Position numbers and translations under genes: made by a program
Notes under the pieces: generated by a model
Told to the model about the DNA's origin: nothing
Seen by the model: the letters and a program-made list of their open reading frames with translations, nothing else
Databases searched by the model: none
Source of the DNA: Gigantopelta aegis
Taxonomy: Eukaryota > Mollusca > Gastropoda > Neomphalida > Peltospiridae
DNA length: 64,000 nucleotides
NCBI RefSeq assembly: GCF_016097555.1
Contig: NC_054703.1
Coordinates: forward strand, 39,133,544-39,197,543
Reading direction: 5' to 3'
Part shown: one piece after another, positions 19,788 to 31,424 of the stretch
Numbering within the stretch: position 1 is the stretch's first letter
Layout: every line of letters begins with the position of its first letter

Positions 19788-21017
19788 TTACAGATGTAAC
19801 ATTTCCGTGAAATCTGTTGAACCATCAAGACAATCCATAGTAAAGGAAGTAACTGACGAAGTCGGCCCGGGTTTTAACGATTGTCTACCACTCGATTTCT
19901 CGACATTTGTGTTGAAGTCGACAACATCACAATCCTGGACGGGATCTCTTGACACTGAGACAGTCACTTTCTGCCTGGAGACCTTCTTGCATTTCAGCTT
20001 CTTTTTCATCATCTTCCTGTAGTTGGCTGAACTGGCCATTAGGATGTAGAAATTCTGTCCAAAATTGATCAGGTACACAATATTAAATGGCGGCCACAAT
20101 TTGGTGAAGATGTGAAGCGCATTCGGGTCTTTTCGTGTTACTATTAGAACCAAGAAAACGCTTTCTGTAATAGATGAGGGGAGGAGAGTTACGAAAGCCA
20201 GTATGGAGATCAACATGAGAGGAAGAAGCGACTTGTCCAGCTTGTTTTCCTTGGAGCCAGAACTGGTGGAGGTGAATCGCTTTCTGAAGGACACGCTGCG
20301 CTGGATGTGGATTCCAATCACAATGTTGAGGATGAGCATCAATAGGCAAGGTAGAGTAGAGTTGAAAACCAGACGAAGAGAAGCGAAGTATCCCATGAGC
20401 TCATCACTTACAATACAAATTATGTCTGCGCCTTTCACAACCTTCCCATTATATGCCAGTGGAATCGACATCGCTACCGACACAGCAATCAGACACGAAC
20501 AGATGATAGTAGCTTTCCTCTTGGTGCAGAATCGGTCGCGTTTCATTGGAAAAACAACACAGTAGAACCTATCCAGATTCAGTCCAACCACCAACCATGG
20601 TGACAACAGTGCTACTGTGTACCTTATACACCTCCACAGGTTGCAGACTGTGATGTCAATCATAATGACGTAAAATGAATAATTGAATCTCAGAGAGTAC
20701 TGAATGCAGGATGTGATTAACAGAACACTATCTGACACGGCCAGGAATCTGAGATACACTGGGTAGGACAACAGGGAAAACTTGACATCTCTCAATAAAA
20801 CAAACACCATAGCGTTCCCCGCTAAGCCCGTTATAGATATTAACACTGTCCAGATCCAGTAGCCATAGCCTACATGGATGAAGAAGATCCAGGTGTACAA
20901 ATCTCTTTCGTTGTATTCTGTGTTTGAATCCGTCACGTTGCTGAGCGCACCTGCGTCAGTACTGACGTCAAATTCGCTGGTGGATTCACCAGGAGTCGGT
21001 GTTGTCAGGTTAAGCAT
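19788..21017 (-). CDS. Class A (rhodopsin-like) G-protein-coupled receptor, peptide-receptor-like
   Basis: 409 codons on minus with seven hydrophobic segments. TM1 carries GLAGNAMVF (GN motif). TM2 has FLAVSDSVLL. A Cys lies before TM3 (CNLWRC). TM3 ends LNLDRFYCVVFP, a DRF form of DRY. A Cys in extracellular loop 2 is at DIICIVSD. The third inner loop is Ser/Lys rich (TSTSSGSKENK). TM7 has NFGQNFYILM in place of canonical NPxxY. The N-terminus has N-glycosylation-type sites and no clear signal peptide; the tail is basic then Ser/Thr rich. It resembles invertebrate neuropeptide (FMRFamide-receptor-like) GPCRs; the ligand is unknown. The coding region is one exon; an acceptor (TTTTTACAG|GTGACAAC) lies 16 bp before the ATG, implying an upstream 5' UTR exon. 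A partial copy is at 1888-2166. Confidence 0.85.
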   Translation of the reverse strand: MLNLTTPTPGESTSEFDVSTDAGALSNVTDSNTEYNERDLYTWIFFIHVGYGYWIWTVLISITGLAGNAMVFVLLRDVKFSLLSYPVYLRFLAVSDSVLLITSCIQYSLRFNYSFYVIMIDITVCNLWRCIRYTVALLSPWLVVGLNLDRFYCVVFPMKRDRFCTKRKATIICSCLIAVSVAMSIPLAYNGKVVKGADIICIVSDELMGYFASLRLVFNSTLPCLLMLILNIVIGIHIQRSVSFRKRFTSTSSGSKENKLDKSLLPLMLISILAFVTLLPSSITESVFLVLIVTRKDPNALHIFTKLWPPFNIVYLINFGQNFYILMASSANYRKMMKKKLKCKKVSRQKVTVSVSRDPVQDCDVVDFNTNVEKSSGRQSLKPGPTSSVTSFTMDCLDGSTDFTEMLHL

Positions 21018-21035
21018 TGTTGAATGTTGTCACCT
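21018..21035 (-). promoter_or_regulatory. 5' UTR end and splice acceptor of the GPCR coding exon
   Basis: On minus, a pyrimidine/T-rich stretch ends TTTTTACAG (AG at 21034-21035), then the 16-nt leader GTGACAACATTCAACA and the ATG. This fits a 5' UTR intron whose donor could be at 24516. Confidence 0.5.
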
Positions 21036-21162
21036 GTAAAAATAGAATTAAAAATATGGTCGCTATTTGCATGTTTCATTGTTATAGATTTCGTTTTATA
21101 CCCACCTCCTCGCCATTGTCTTTCAAGTCAAGTAAGCACACGTTCATACCAAGACCTGGGAC

Positions 21163-21640
21163 AAGACGTAGCCCAGTGGTAAAGAAAGAAAGAAAGAAAT
21201 GTTTTTATTTAATGACGCACTCAACACATTTTATTTACAGTTATATGGCGTCAGACATATGGTTAAGGACCACACAGACATTGAGAGAGGAAACCCGCTG
21301 TCGCCACTTCATGGACTACTCTTTGCGATTAGCAGCAAGGGATCTTTTATATGCACCATCCCACAGACAAGATAGCACATACCACGGCCTTTGATATACC
21401 AGTCGTGGCAGTGGTAAAGCGTTCGTTTGATGCGCGGTCAGTTTGGAAACAATCTCCATCAATGGGCCCATTTGGGCTTTTTCTCACTCCAGCCAGTGTA
21501 CCACGACTGATACATCAAAGGCCGTGGTATGTGCCATCCTGTCCTGGAATGGTGCATATCCCTTGCTACTAATCAATAGTAGTAGCCCATGATGTGGCGA
21601 ATAGGGTTTCCTTCCTCAATATGTGTATGCAGTTTAATGG
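21163..21640 (+). repeat. SINE (head 1) containing a second SINE
   Basis: The outer copy begins GACGTAGCCCAGTGGTAAAG and resumes after the inner insertion with CAGTGGTAAAGCGTTCG. The 11-bp CAGTGGTAAAG is duplicated at 21174-21184 and 21409-21419. Its body continues to a degraded 3' end near 21640. Confidence 0.85.
21185..21408 (-). repeat. Inner SINE, tail type A, 5' truncated
   Basis: Minus orientation, with GAAA tail at 21185, tail A and body. It stops at CCAGTCGTGG without any tRNA head, which is a 5' truncation typical of LINE-driven insertion. Confidence 0.85.
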
Positions 21641-21756
21641 ACAAACACAGTTCAAAACACTGAAGATTGCGATCAAAATGTGTAGGTCAATGACGTCACA
21701 GGCACACATCACGATATTGACCTACAAAAGGGTAATTTCTTGAAAAGAATACAATA

Positions 21757-21763
21757 TATATGG

Positions 21764-21799
<36 letters not shown>

Positions 21800-21857
21800 C
21801 TGTATCTGTGTGTGTGTGTGTGTGTGTATGTGTGTGTGTGTATGTGTGTGTGTGTGT

Positions 21858-21897
<40 letters not shown>

Positions 21898-21916
21898 CTG
21901 TGTGTGTATCTGTATC

Positions 21917-21948
<32 letters not shown>

Positions 21949-21999
21949 TGTATGTGTGTGTGTATCTGTGTGTGTATCTGTGTATGTGTGTGTGTATCT

Positions 22000-22060
<61 letters not shown>

Positions 22061-22068
22061 TGTTCAGT
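21757..22068. repeat. (TG)n microsatellite
   Basis: About 310 bp of TG with TATC and TATG interruptions. Long ORFs through it are artefacts. Confidence 0.95.
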
Positions 22069-22224
22069 GTTTCGTTAAATAAAACATGTACTTCCTTCTC
22101 TTGAAACACTGAGAAATGTAAATCCACAACAACACAAGAGCGATAGTCCATGCACCTTTGCTTGACCGTTATTCCTGAAAGATTTGACCAAATGCAGAAA
22201 CTACGTGAAAATAAATTGCTAGTA

Positions 22225-22535
22225 AGACATGTTTTGTTTCACAACGCACTCGGCACATTTTATTTACGATTATATGGAGTCAGACATATGGTTACGGACC
22301 ACACAGATATTGAGAGAGGAAACCCGGTGTCGCTACTTCATGGGCTACTTTTTTCGAGGGATCTTTTATATGCACCATCCCACAGTCAGGGTAGTACATA
22401 CCACGGCCTTTGATATACCAGTCGTAGTGCACTGGCTGGAGCGAGAACCAGCCCAATGGGCCCACTGACGGGGATCGATCCAAGACCGACCGCGCATCAA
22501 GCGAACGCTGTACCACAGGGCTACGTGCCGCCCTT
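22225..22535 (-). repeat. SINE, head 1, tail A, with target-site duplication
   Basis: Flanked by 12-bp AAATTGCTAGTA at 22213-22224 and 22536-22547. On minus the head begins with a GCACGTAGCCC-like start (A-box) and GGATCGATCCCC-type B-box, then body and tail A. Confidence 0.9.
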
Positions 22536-22861
22536 AAATTGCTAGTAGAACACTAACATTAGTTGATTAGTGGCCTTTCCTACAAACCCGTTGGTGAGAA
22601 CACTATGTATTATTGTTATAACACACGGATTGTTTACACATGTACGTGTGTTAACAATTTCAAGACCAGATCGCCAGTGCCATGCAGCCAATGAAAAACA
22701 ACACAAAGGAAATAGGTTATAATGTGACGTATAGTTAACCTGACAATCATGTGACCGTGACGCGTAAGTTAGCTACAAGTGCAACGGATGTAAATAACTT
22801 TTAGTCGAAAAAGATGTTAAAATTTGGTTAAAATCTGGCTTTGAGGATATGTAAGAAATAA

Positions 22862-22965
22862 AATAATACATTCGTGTCCGTTAGATACCATTTATCTCAC
22901 AACTCGTTGTTTAAAAACAACTCGTTTTGAGCTAAATGGTATCTAACGGCCACTCATGTATTATT
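22862..22965. repeat. Fold-back repeat
   Basis: Arms share CCGTTAGATACCATTTA and AATAATACAT as inverted copies around a short centre (about 45-50-bp arms). Confidence 0.75.
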
Positions 22966-23399
22966 CTCTATATACAAAGAGTGATTCCAATGCATTAAGG
23001 AAGTATACTCTCGGGGTATTCATGTTCGTGGGATTTAATAATGAGAACCTAACCGAATTCTCTTTAAAGGCATACTGTTACAGATTTAAGTACCTTATTT
23101 CTCTAAAAATGGATAATAAATAAAACTTACATTAATTGTTGGAAACCAAATCTAGTTATCGCATCACCTTAACTGAACCATGATGGAGTGAAATCTATGT
23201 TATCCCTCTCAGCCATTTTAGTTTTTGAATTATGGACCATTGCCATAATTCAATTATATTTACAAAATGTCATTAATAAATGGAGTATGGTGGTTATTAA
23301 GATGGTTGAATAAAGTACATATAGGGACAAATCAAATTATACTTGTTCAAGTAATACTTTGTTAGACAATTAAATAGGTCAGTGGTCTGAAAATATGCC
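22966..23399 (-). other. Intron-like sequence, no recognised feature
   Basis: AT-rich, no ORF. It lies within the inferred first intron of the GPCR gene. Confidence 0.4.
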
Positions 23400-23612
23400 T
23401 TTACTGCCCTACATCTTCACCTTTTGTTAGAGTCTTGACATCAAATAGCGAATGATTCATAAATGTTTGCAGCAGTTACTTTTTATGATGTTTCGTATAT
23501 TTATTTTTTTCGTACGTATGACGGTACGGATATTTCAATACAGACACTACTATTCCAAACAAGGACATATATTTAGTATGGAATGATGGTCATGAGGAAA
23601 AAAAGAACATTG
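23400..23612. repeat. Duplicated intron block a (GPCR copy 2)
   Basis: Matches 27485-27830 (shared words CCCTACATCTTCACCTTTTG, TTTGCAGCAGTTACTTTTTA, GACGGTACGGATATTTC). Confidence 0.8.
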
Positions 23613-23812
23613 TTGTGTTTAACGACACCACTAGAGCACATTGTTTTATTAATCCTCGGCTATTGGATGTCAAACATTTGGTAATTTGGACATATTTTCT
23701 TAGAGAGGAAACCAGCTACATTTTTCCATTAGTAGCAAGGATCCGTAATATTCACCATCCCGCAGACAAGATAGTATATTCCACGGCCTTTGATATAAAA
23801 TTCCCTTTAATA
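23613..23812 (-). repeat. SINE fragment, tail type B
   Basis: Tail-B words (TTTAACGACACCACTAGAGC, TTGGATGTCAAACATTTGGT) then body to CACGGCCTTTGATAT. No head. The same SINE sits in the paralogous block at 27829. Confidence 0.8.
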
Positions 23813-24051
23813 GAAAACATGTCAGCTGTCTGATCAACAACGAATAGTGACATATTGTAAAATTACAAAAGCAGAACAAATGGACGTAAATATGGTGAGA
23901 GTCAAAGTTTGTTTTCTCTAACGGCACGACAAGCGCACACTGATTTAATTTTAACTTTGTTTTCTAACGCACAGTATTGAACTTTTATTTCAAAACAAGT
24001 TTCATATATATGATCTTAATTAATGGAAAGATTATGAAAAGCCTTACGATT

Positions 24052-24112
24052 AATGAATGAATGAATGTTTAACGACACCCCAGCACGAAAAACACATCGG
24101 CTATCCTGATGA
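24052..24112 (-). repeat. SINE tail fragment of a third tail type
   Basis: (AATG)n followed by TTTAACGACACCCCAGCAC and ACACATCGGCTAT. Related to, but distinct from, tails A and B. Confidence 0.55.
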
Positions 24113-24516
24113 GTAATAAGATGGTTTAAAGTGATTATAAAAATCGACATCATGAAATTTCTGGCATCTGTCAAATCGTTATATTAAAAGACTGAATCTG
24201 GTATTAACAACTGTCCAGTCAAGACAACATTGCTGTACAGACATTAATATTTTGACTAAGCAATTGTAAGTTTCAGTCAGTAACAAGGAACATTGTTTTC
24301 ATATAAACATACTTTCAAATTGAGTGATTTTTTTTTTATTGCATATAATGTATACAAAAGGATTGAACCCAAGTACCCACCTTTGAGGCCCTTTCTTAAT
24401 TTCAAACATTAAATTGTACAATAATGGCGACTGCACTTTAAATCAATCAATAAAGTAAACGTTTATGAGAAACATTTGTATAAACTAAATCCAGAGTTAA
24501 CGCTAAATTATCTCAC

Positions 24517-24550
24517 CTTATATTCTTTCACCTAGAATACAGGACCGAAC
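24517..24550 (-). other. Candidate GPCR 5' UTR exon
   Basis: On minus the sequence GAAAGAATATAAG|GTGAGATAAT is a good donor (GT at 24515-24516). With a TATA-like box ~57 bp upstream it fits a short noncoding first exon, spliced to the acceptor at 21034. The donor and box are conserved in the block at 40290. This gene model is inferred. Confidence 0.4.
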
Positions 24551-24571
24551 AGAATGTGGAAAAGAGGTTCC

Positions 24572-24582
24572 GTGTTATAGTT
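24572..24582 (-). promoter_or_regulatory. TATA-like box of candidate GPCR promoter
   Basis: CTATAACACGG on minus. The paralogous block has CTATAAAACGG at the same place, a better TATA box. Confidence 0.35.
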
Positions 24583-24863
24583 TTTAATAATCTAATGAAA
24601 CAGAACTAGAAGAAAACAAATTCCATACACGCACATTCTGCTTCAATTAGGAAATAATTTTTGTGTCAGACGAGGTTAATATTCCATTAATATAATTACT
24701 GGTTTCTTTTTTACATTTACATGGATGTTAATAATGATGGGTTCTAGATTTTGCACGGACGGTAAAGTCGAAGTTTACAAGCAGAATAATTTTAAAAAAC
24801 AATATAACACAGTAGTTCTGTGTTCACGGTAAACATGTTTGGTGTTGTTAATTATCTGGGAAT

Positions 24864-25010
24864 ATTCAAATATATTACTTACAATACATATATTCAAATA
24901 TATTACTTACAATACATATATTCAAATATATTACTTACAATACATATATTCAAATATATTACTTACAATACATATATTCAAATATATTACTTACAATACA
25001 TATATTCAAA
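24864..25010. repeat. 28-bp tandem repeat (five units)
   Basis: Unit ATTCAAATATATTACTTAC plus AATACATAT, repeated at exact 28-bp spacing. The paralogous block near 40670 has a single unit. Confidence 0.9.
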
Positions 25011-25057
25011 ACAATAAAGCCATTGTATTGCAGGAAGCCCAAACGCAGAAACACAAC

Positions 25058-25425
25058 TTTAAAAAAAAAAGAGAAAAAAAGAAGAAAGAAAAAGAAAACA
25101 AAAAACAAAAAACAAAAAGAAAAGAAAGAAAGAAAAAAACGAACAAACGAACAAAAGAAAACTCAAAAGAATAACAACAAAATGCCCCCCCCCACCCCCC
25201 CACCCCACGCCTCCCATCCAAAAAATAATAATAAAACATCAAAAACATGCAAAAAACCACATAACACCCACACCTCCCGCCCCCCCCCCCCCCCCAAAAA
25301 AAACAAAAAAAAACAAAAAAAAACCCAAACAAAACACCTTCAAAAACATAAAACAACACACCATCAACAGTAAAAAGACAACAACAAACAAACAAACAAC
25401 AACAAAAGAAAAACACCTCACAAAA
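25058..25425. repeat. A/C-rich low-complexity tract
   Basis: Poly-A/AC with poly-C runs (25186-25200, 25278-25295). ORFs through it are artefacts. Confidence 0.9.
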
Positions 25426-25634
25426 CACGAAAGAAGCATTAGTATTACAACATAGGTATGTATACGGGTATTTAACCAGTTAACAGATACCCAGATTAAG
25501 AGAGAACAGATACAATCATTACAGAGCTGATTCAATTAAGTCTGACAGGTAACGAGTTTGAGTTTGATGTAGAAACGTATCAGTAGGTGTATGATTATGG
25601 GTTAACGTTTTAGACTTTCCATCTATGTCGCCGA

Positions 25635-25887
25635 GGGGCAGGATTTAGCCCAGTCGGTTGAATGCTCGCCTGGGGTGCTTGCATCGCAGAATCGAACCAC
25701 CTTAGTGGTAACATGGTGTGGGTTTTTTTGTTTTTTTTTGTTTAACCAGTATACCACGACTGGTCAATGGCCGTGCTATGTGCTTTGCTGTCTGTGGTAA
25801 AGTGCATATACGAAATTTCAAGCAGTTAATGGAAAAATGTAGCGGCTTTCCTCTGATGACTATGCGTCAGAATTACCAAATAGCCGA
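25635..25887 (+). repeat. SINE, head type D, tail type B
   Basis: Head GATTTAGCCCAGTCGGTTGA (A-box) and GCAGAATCGAACCACC (B-box), body with ACCACGACTGGTCAATGGCC, then tail-B start. It abuts another SINE at 25888. Confidence 0.7.
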
Positions 25888-26278
25888 CCGGCCTCGGTGG
25901 CGTCGTGGTTAGGCCATCGGTCTACAGGCTGGTAGGTACTGGGTTCGGATCCCAGTCGAGGCATGGAATTTTTAATCCAGATACCGACTCCAAACCCTGA
26001 GTGAGTGATTTGCAAGGCTCAATGAGTAGGTGTAAACAACTTGCACCGACCAGTGATCCATAACGGGTTCAACAAAGGCCAAGGTTTGTGCTATCCTGCC
26101 TGTGGGAAGCGCAACTAAATACCACTTGCTGCTAATCGGAAAGTGTAGCTCATGAAGCGGCGACAGCAGGTTTCATTTCAAAATCTGTGTGGTCCTTAAC
26201 CATATGTCTGACGCCATATAACCGTAAATAAAATGTGTTGAGTGCGTCGTTAAATAAAACATTTCTTTCTTTCTTTCA
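25888..26278 (+). repeat. SINE, head type 2, tail type A (near full length)
   Basis: Head GCCTCGGTGGCGTCGTGGTT with B-box GGGTTCGGATCCC, body, tail A and (TTTC)n. A good reference copy of the head-2/tail-A type. Confidence 0.9.
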
Positions 26279-26460
26279 ATTATTGACTCGGCAATAGCTA
26301 GCAATGGATTGTATGTCATCAAAATACAGCAGAATTCGGTGTTTTACGCATATTCGAAACATTTCAAGAGTATCGAATTTCAAAGAATCGAATTCTTCGT
26401 CACATGTTGCTACAGTTAATTCTACGGTCTAACTTCCGTATATTCACGAATCAGCCCTGT

Positions 26461-26635
26461 ACCGGCCACGGTGGCGCAGTGGTTAAGCCATCGGACTACA
26501 TGCTTGTAGGTACAGGGTTCGCAGCCCGGTACCGGCTCCTACCCAGAACGAGTTCTTAAAGGCTCAATCAATGGGTAGGTGTAACGCCACTACACACTCT
26601 TCTCTCTCACTAACCACTAACCAACTAACAACTAG
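26461..26635 (+). repeat. SINE, body type C, 3' truncated
   Basis: GCCACGGTGGCGCAGTGGTT (A-box), GGTACAGGGTTCGCAG (B-box), then the type-C body, ending after CTAACAACTA. Confidence 0.75.
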
Positions 26636-26819
26636 CAAATGATTGATGCAAATATTTTCTCTTCTGAACTGATTTCACGAACATCCAATTATATGGTTTT
26701 CTTGTAAAACAAACACATTCTCTCCAACCTAGTCTGCAGACAGCCAATGGCATTGTGTAGTTCTCAAACATTGGGCCAATGTGAAACATTAGTAAATATT
26801 TAATTAACAAATTTGTGTA

Positions 26820-27240
26820 ATGCCTCTACGGATGCATATTCTGTATGTAAGGGTGTATGTGTGTATGTATTGATGTATGTAGTTATGTAGGTAGGTAGGT
26901 ATATAGGTAGGTGCGTAGGTAGGAAGGTAGGTACGTAGCTATGTATTTATGTATCAATGTACGTATGCACTGATGTATGAATATTTGTATAGTGTATGTA
27001 TGCCAGGTTTGATTATAACACACATAAGGGAAATTAAATCGTTTACTGGGCTCACAAATTGTCTCATGCCGTTGCTGGGACTCGAACCTGTAGCACCGAC
27101 TCGCCCGCAAATTGCACACTTAAAAAGAATGTTCTTTAACTCAACCATGTGCATGGGGACTACAAGCTACACTGTCGATCCCGCTTACGTGACGAAACAG
27201 AGGGTAAACCTGGAACTGGCTAGTATGCATTGATATATGA
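26820..27240 (-). repeat. tRNA-headed repeat, second copy, with (GTAG/TATG) microsatellite
   Basis: Same family as 2167-2727: GCCGTTGCTGGGACTCGAACC, CCCGCAAATTGC and GTTCTTTAACTCAACCA are in the same order. A GTAG/GTAT-rich microsatellite precedes it. Confidence 0.7.
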
Positions 27241-27484
27241 ATATATTTCCAGTGCAATCAAAGTGTGTGATATTTTTCAGATCACATACTTTGAGAATTT
27301 GATAACTTTGCAGATTAGATGTAAATTAACCGAGGTCACGGCACTAGTTTTATTAACATTTAAGGAAACGTACTAGGGTGACACTCCATAATTCATAGTC
27401 ATCAACTAAAAACATCTCAATAGCAATTTCACACAGACGTTCAGAAAACAAACATGAGGATAACGTTACGTAACACAATTTTCT

Positions 27485-27830
27485 TTAATGCCCTACATCT
27501 TCACCTTTTGTTGTCGTCTTGACATCCAATAGAAAATGATTAACAAATGTACTCTAGTGGTATCGTTAAACAAAACAAACGTTTAATATACACAGTGTGT
27601 TTGCTCTATTATGCGCTAATGTTTGCAGCAGTTACTTTTTAAGATATTTGTCTTTTACCGTACGTTTGACGGTACGGATATTTCGAAAGGTAAAATTCGC
27701 TTGGGGCTATTGTAAACATTAGGACAACAAACACCTTGTTTATACAGACACTGATATTCTAAACAAGAAAATATATTTCCTATGTAATGTTGGTCATGAG
27801 GGGAAAAAAGAAGATTATTTTGTTTAACGA
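27485..27830. repeat. Duplicated intron block a (copy 3)
   Basis: Paralogue of 23400-23612, with about 130 bp of extra sequence, including a tail-B-like fragment (CTCTAGTGGTATCGTTAAAC). Confidence 0.75.
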
Positions 27831-27937
27831 CACCACTAGAGCACATTAATTTATTAATCATCGGCAATCGGATGTTAAACATTGAGTAATTTTGACATAT
27901 AGTGTTAGAAAGGAAAGCCGCTACATGATTCCATTAG
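27829..27937 (-). repeat. SINE tail-B fragment (copy 3)
   Basis: The same SINE as at 23613, cut off at 27937 by another repeat. Confidence 0.7.
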
Positions 27938-28328
27938 GTCAGGTCATAGGGCTTTACGTGCACATTCAGGGCAAGCTGTTGTAGCGCACGCCTGTCTTCG
28001 GCACAAGAGCCGGCCGAGGCCGTCCAGGACAGGAAAGGTGGGGTGGGGGGAAGGAGGGACAGTGAGCACCAGCTGCCCGACCGTGGTCGGTAGCAGGCGA
28101 CGGGGGGGGGGGGGGTAATGGTACTATGGAATTTTGAATGGAGCAAGCATTATGCCCAAAGAGAAAAGGTGCGCAAGTTTGATTGAGGAATTTGAGCGCA
28201 ATTTTTAACGGTCGGTCAAAAAGAAGGTTTCGGACCTAATATAGGTTTTGACATTAGTGAATCGAGAGTAGCTCGTTAATTAGACCTCTATGATGCAGTG
28301 ATGTCTCCCTAGGTTACCCGTAGGGCCC
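27938..28328. repeat. Unassigned GC-richer dispersed repeat, left part
   Basis: Markedly more GC-rich than its surroundings, with a poly-G run near 28100. It is interrupted at GGCCC by LTR element A and continues after 34039. I do not recognise the family. Confidence 0.4.
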
Positions 28329-29331
28329 TGTGACGGAACATACTCTTATTTGTTCTTCGCCTGTGGCGATGTTAATGGTTTTAGAGGGCTGTGTGCAGCG
28401 TGGCTACGTAATACCACCGCGCAACGGTGGCGAGCTGTTCCCAATATGCACTTAAGACCAGGTGGGCTTTGTTACGTAATACCTCCGCGCGACCGTACCC
28501 TCTAATACACACCCAGACCAGATGTGGAGGCCATGTGGCCAGTAGTTACGTAATACCTCGGCTTTTGTAATAAATAGCTAGGATTTTAGATTTATCGGGG
28601 AGAACCAAAATGAAGGTTCCAGGGGAACGTGTCCGTCCGGACTGGTAAATATATATTTCTGCTCTGTTGTATAACCTCGATGTGATTGATGTGACTTTAA
28701 ATATTTTAATACTGTATTATACCAATATTATTTAGACAGTGTTTCTGGTAACTGACGAAGTAAATTGTACGCTTCACTGTTCTAAAAATATAAAGCTTAG
28801 CCGGTCATCCTAGAAGACCTAGGTACCAGTATTAATTCTGTATTACAAGGTTACTGAATGAGTAGTTAAGGGTTAATTAAAAATTAACCAAGTAGGAATA
28901 GAGTTGTAATTCCTTTATTAAATAAGTTCCCCTGGAAGCGTTTCTCAATTATCACACGTGTGGGTGTTGTGTTACGGTGAAATGATTAGAATATTGTGTA
29001 AACTAGACACCTAGTGATTAACTAATTAAGTGATTAGTTCTGGATTGTTATTATATTGTTGTTGTTAATTAATTAACTGCGGCAAATATATTTGTCAGCG
29101 TAGTATTAATACAGATTCCAAAGTGTATTGTGTTTTTGTTGTGTTTTCTAGTGAACTAAACGTGCTATAATAACACATATTTATGTAAGATCGTATCTCT
29201 AATATACCTAGACCCGAGCTACTCGGGTATACACTGCCCGATAGAGAGAGATCTAATAGATATACAGTTAGGAGCGATATTTGGATAATCGTGTTTTATT
29301 CAGTTACGGGTATTATAGGATCCCCGTGACA
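28329..29331 (+). repeat. 5' LTR of element A
   Basis: 1003 bp. Relative to the 3' LTR it lacks about 140 bp after ATACCT and about 35 bp after GACCTAGGTA. Short direct repeats flank the losses. Confidence 0.9.
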
Positions 29332-29339
29332 GGAGTATA

Positions 29340-29365
29340 AATTGGGGCGCTCGTCCCGGATCTGA
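29340..29365 (+). promoter_or_regulatory. Primer-binding site of element A
   Basis: TTGGGGCGCTCGTCCCGGAT lies about 10 bp after the LTR. It resembles a tRNA-Pro-type site, with two extra bases. Confidence 0.5.
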
Positions 29366-29495
29366 AACGGGACATACATATTTAAAAAAGTATTGTTTGT
29401 AAATGGGGGCTTTATAAATTATTTTTACAAATTACCAGAAGTAGCAACGTTGTTCACTAGAAAATTAATTAATAATAAGTGCGTCATATCTAAAC

Positions 29496-31413
<1,918 letters not shown>

Positions 31414-31424
31414 ATGAACCAGTT

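Larger units (their letters stand above)
24115..25045. repeat. Duplicated promoter/intron block b (copy 2)
   Basis: Collinear with 39370-40870. Shared words include ATTATCTCACCTTATATTCT, TGCATATAATGTATACAAAA and GTGTTGTTAATTATCTGGG. Confidence 0.85.

Noticed and set aside
21696..22151. Cys-Val and His-Thr repeat ORFs on both strands
   Set aside because: TG microsatellite read in open frames.
25888..25980. Possible tRNA genes at SINE heads
   Set aside because: A- and B-boxes are present but there is no cloverleaf with paired acceptor stem, and each is followed by a SINE body; the same holds for the other heads.
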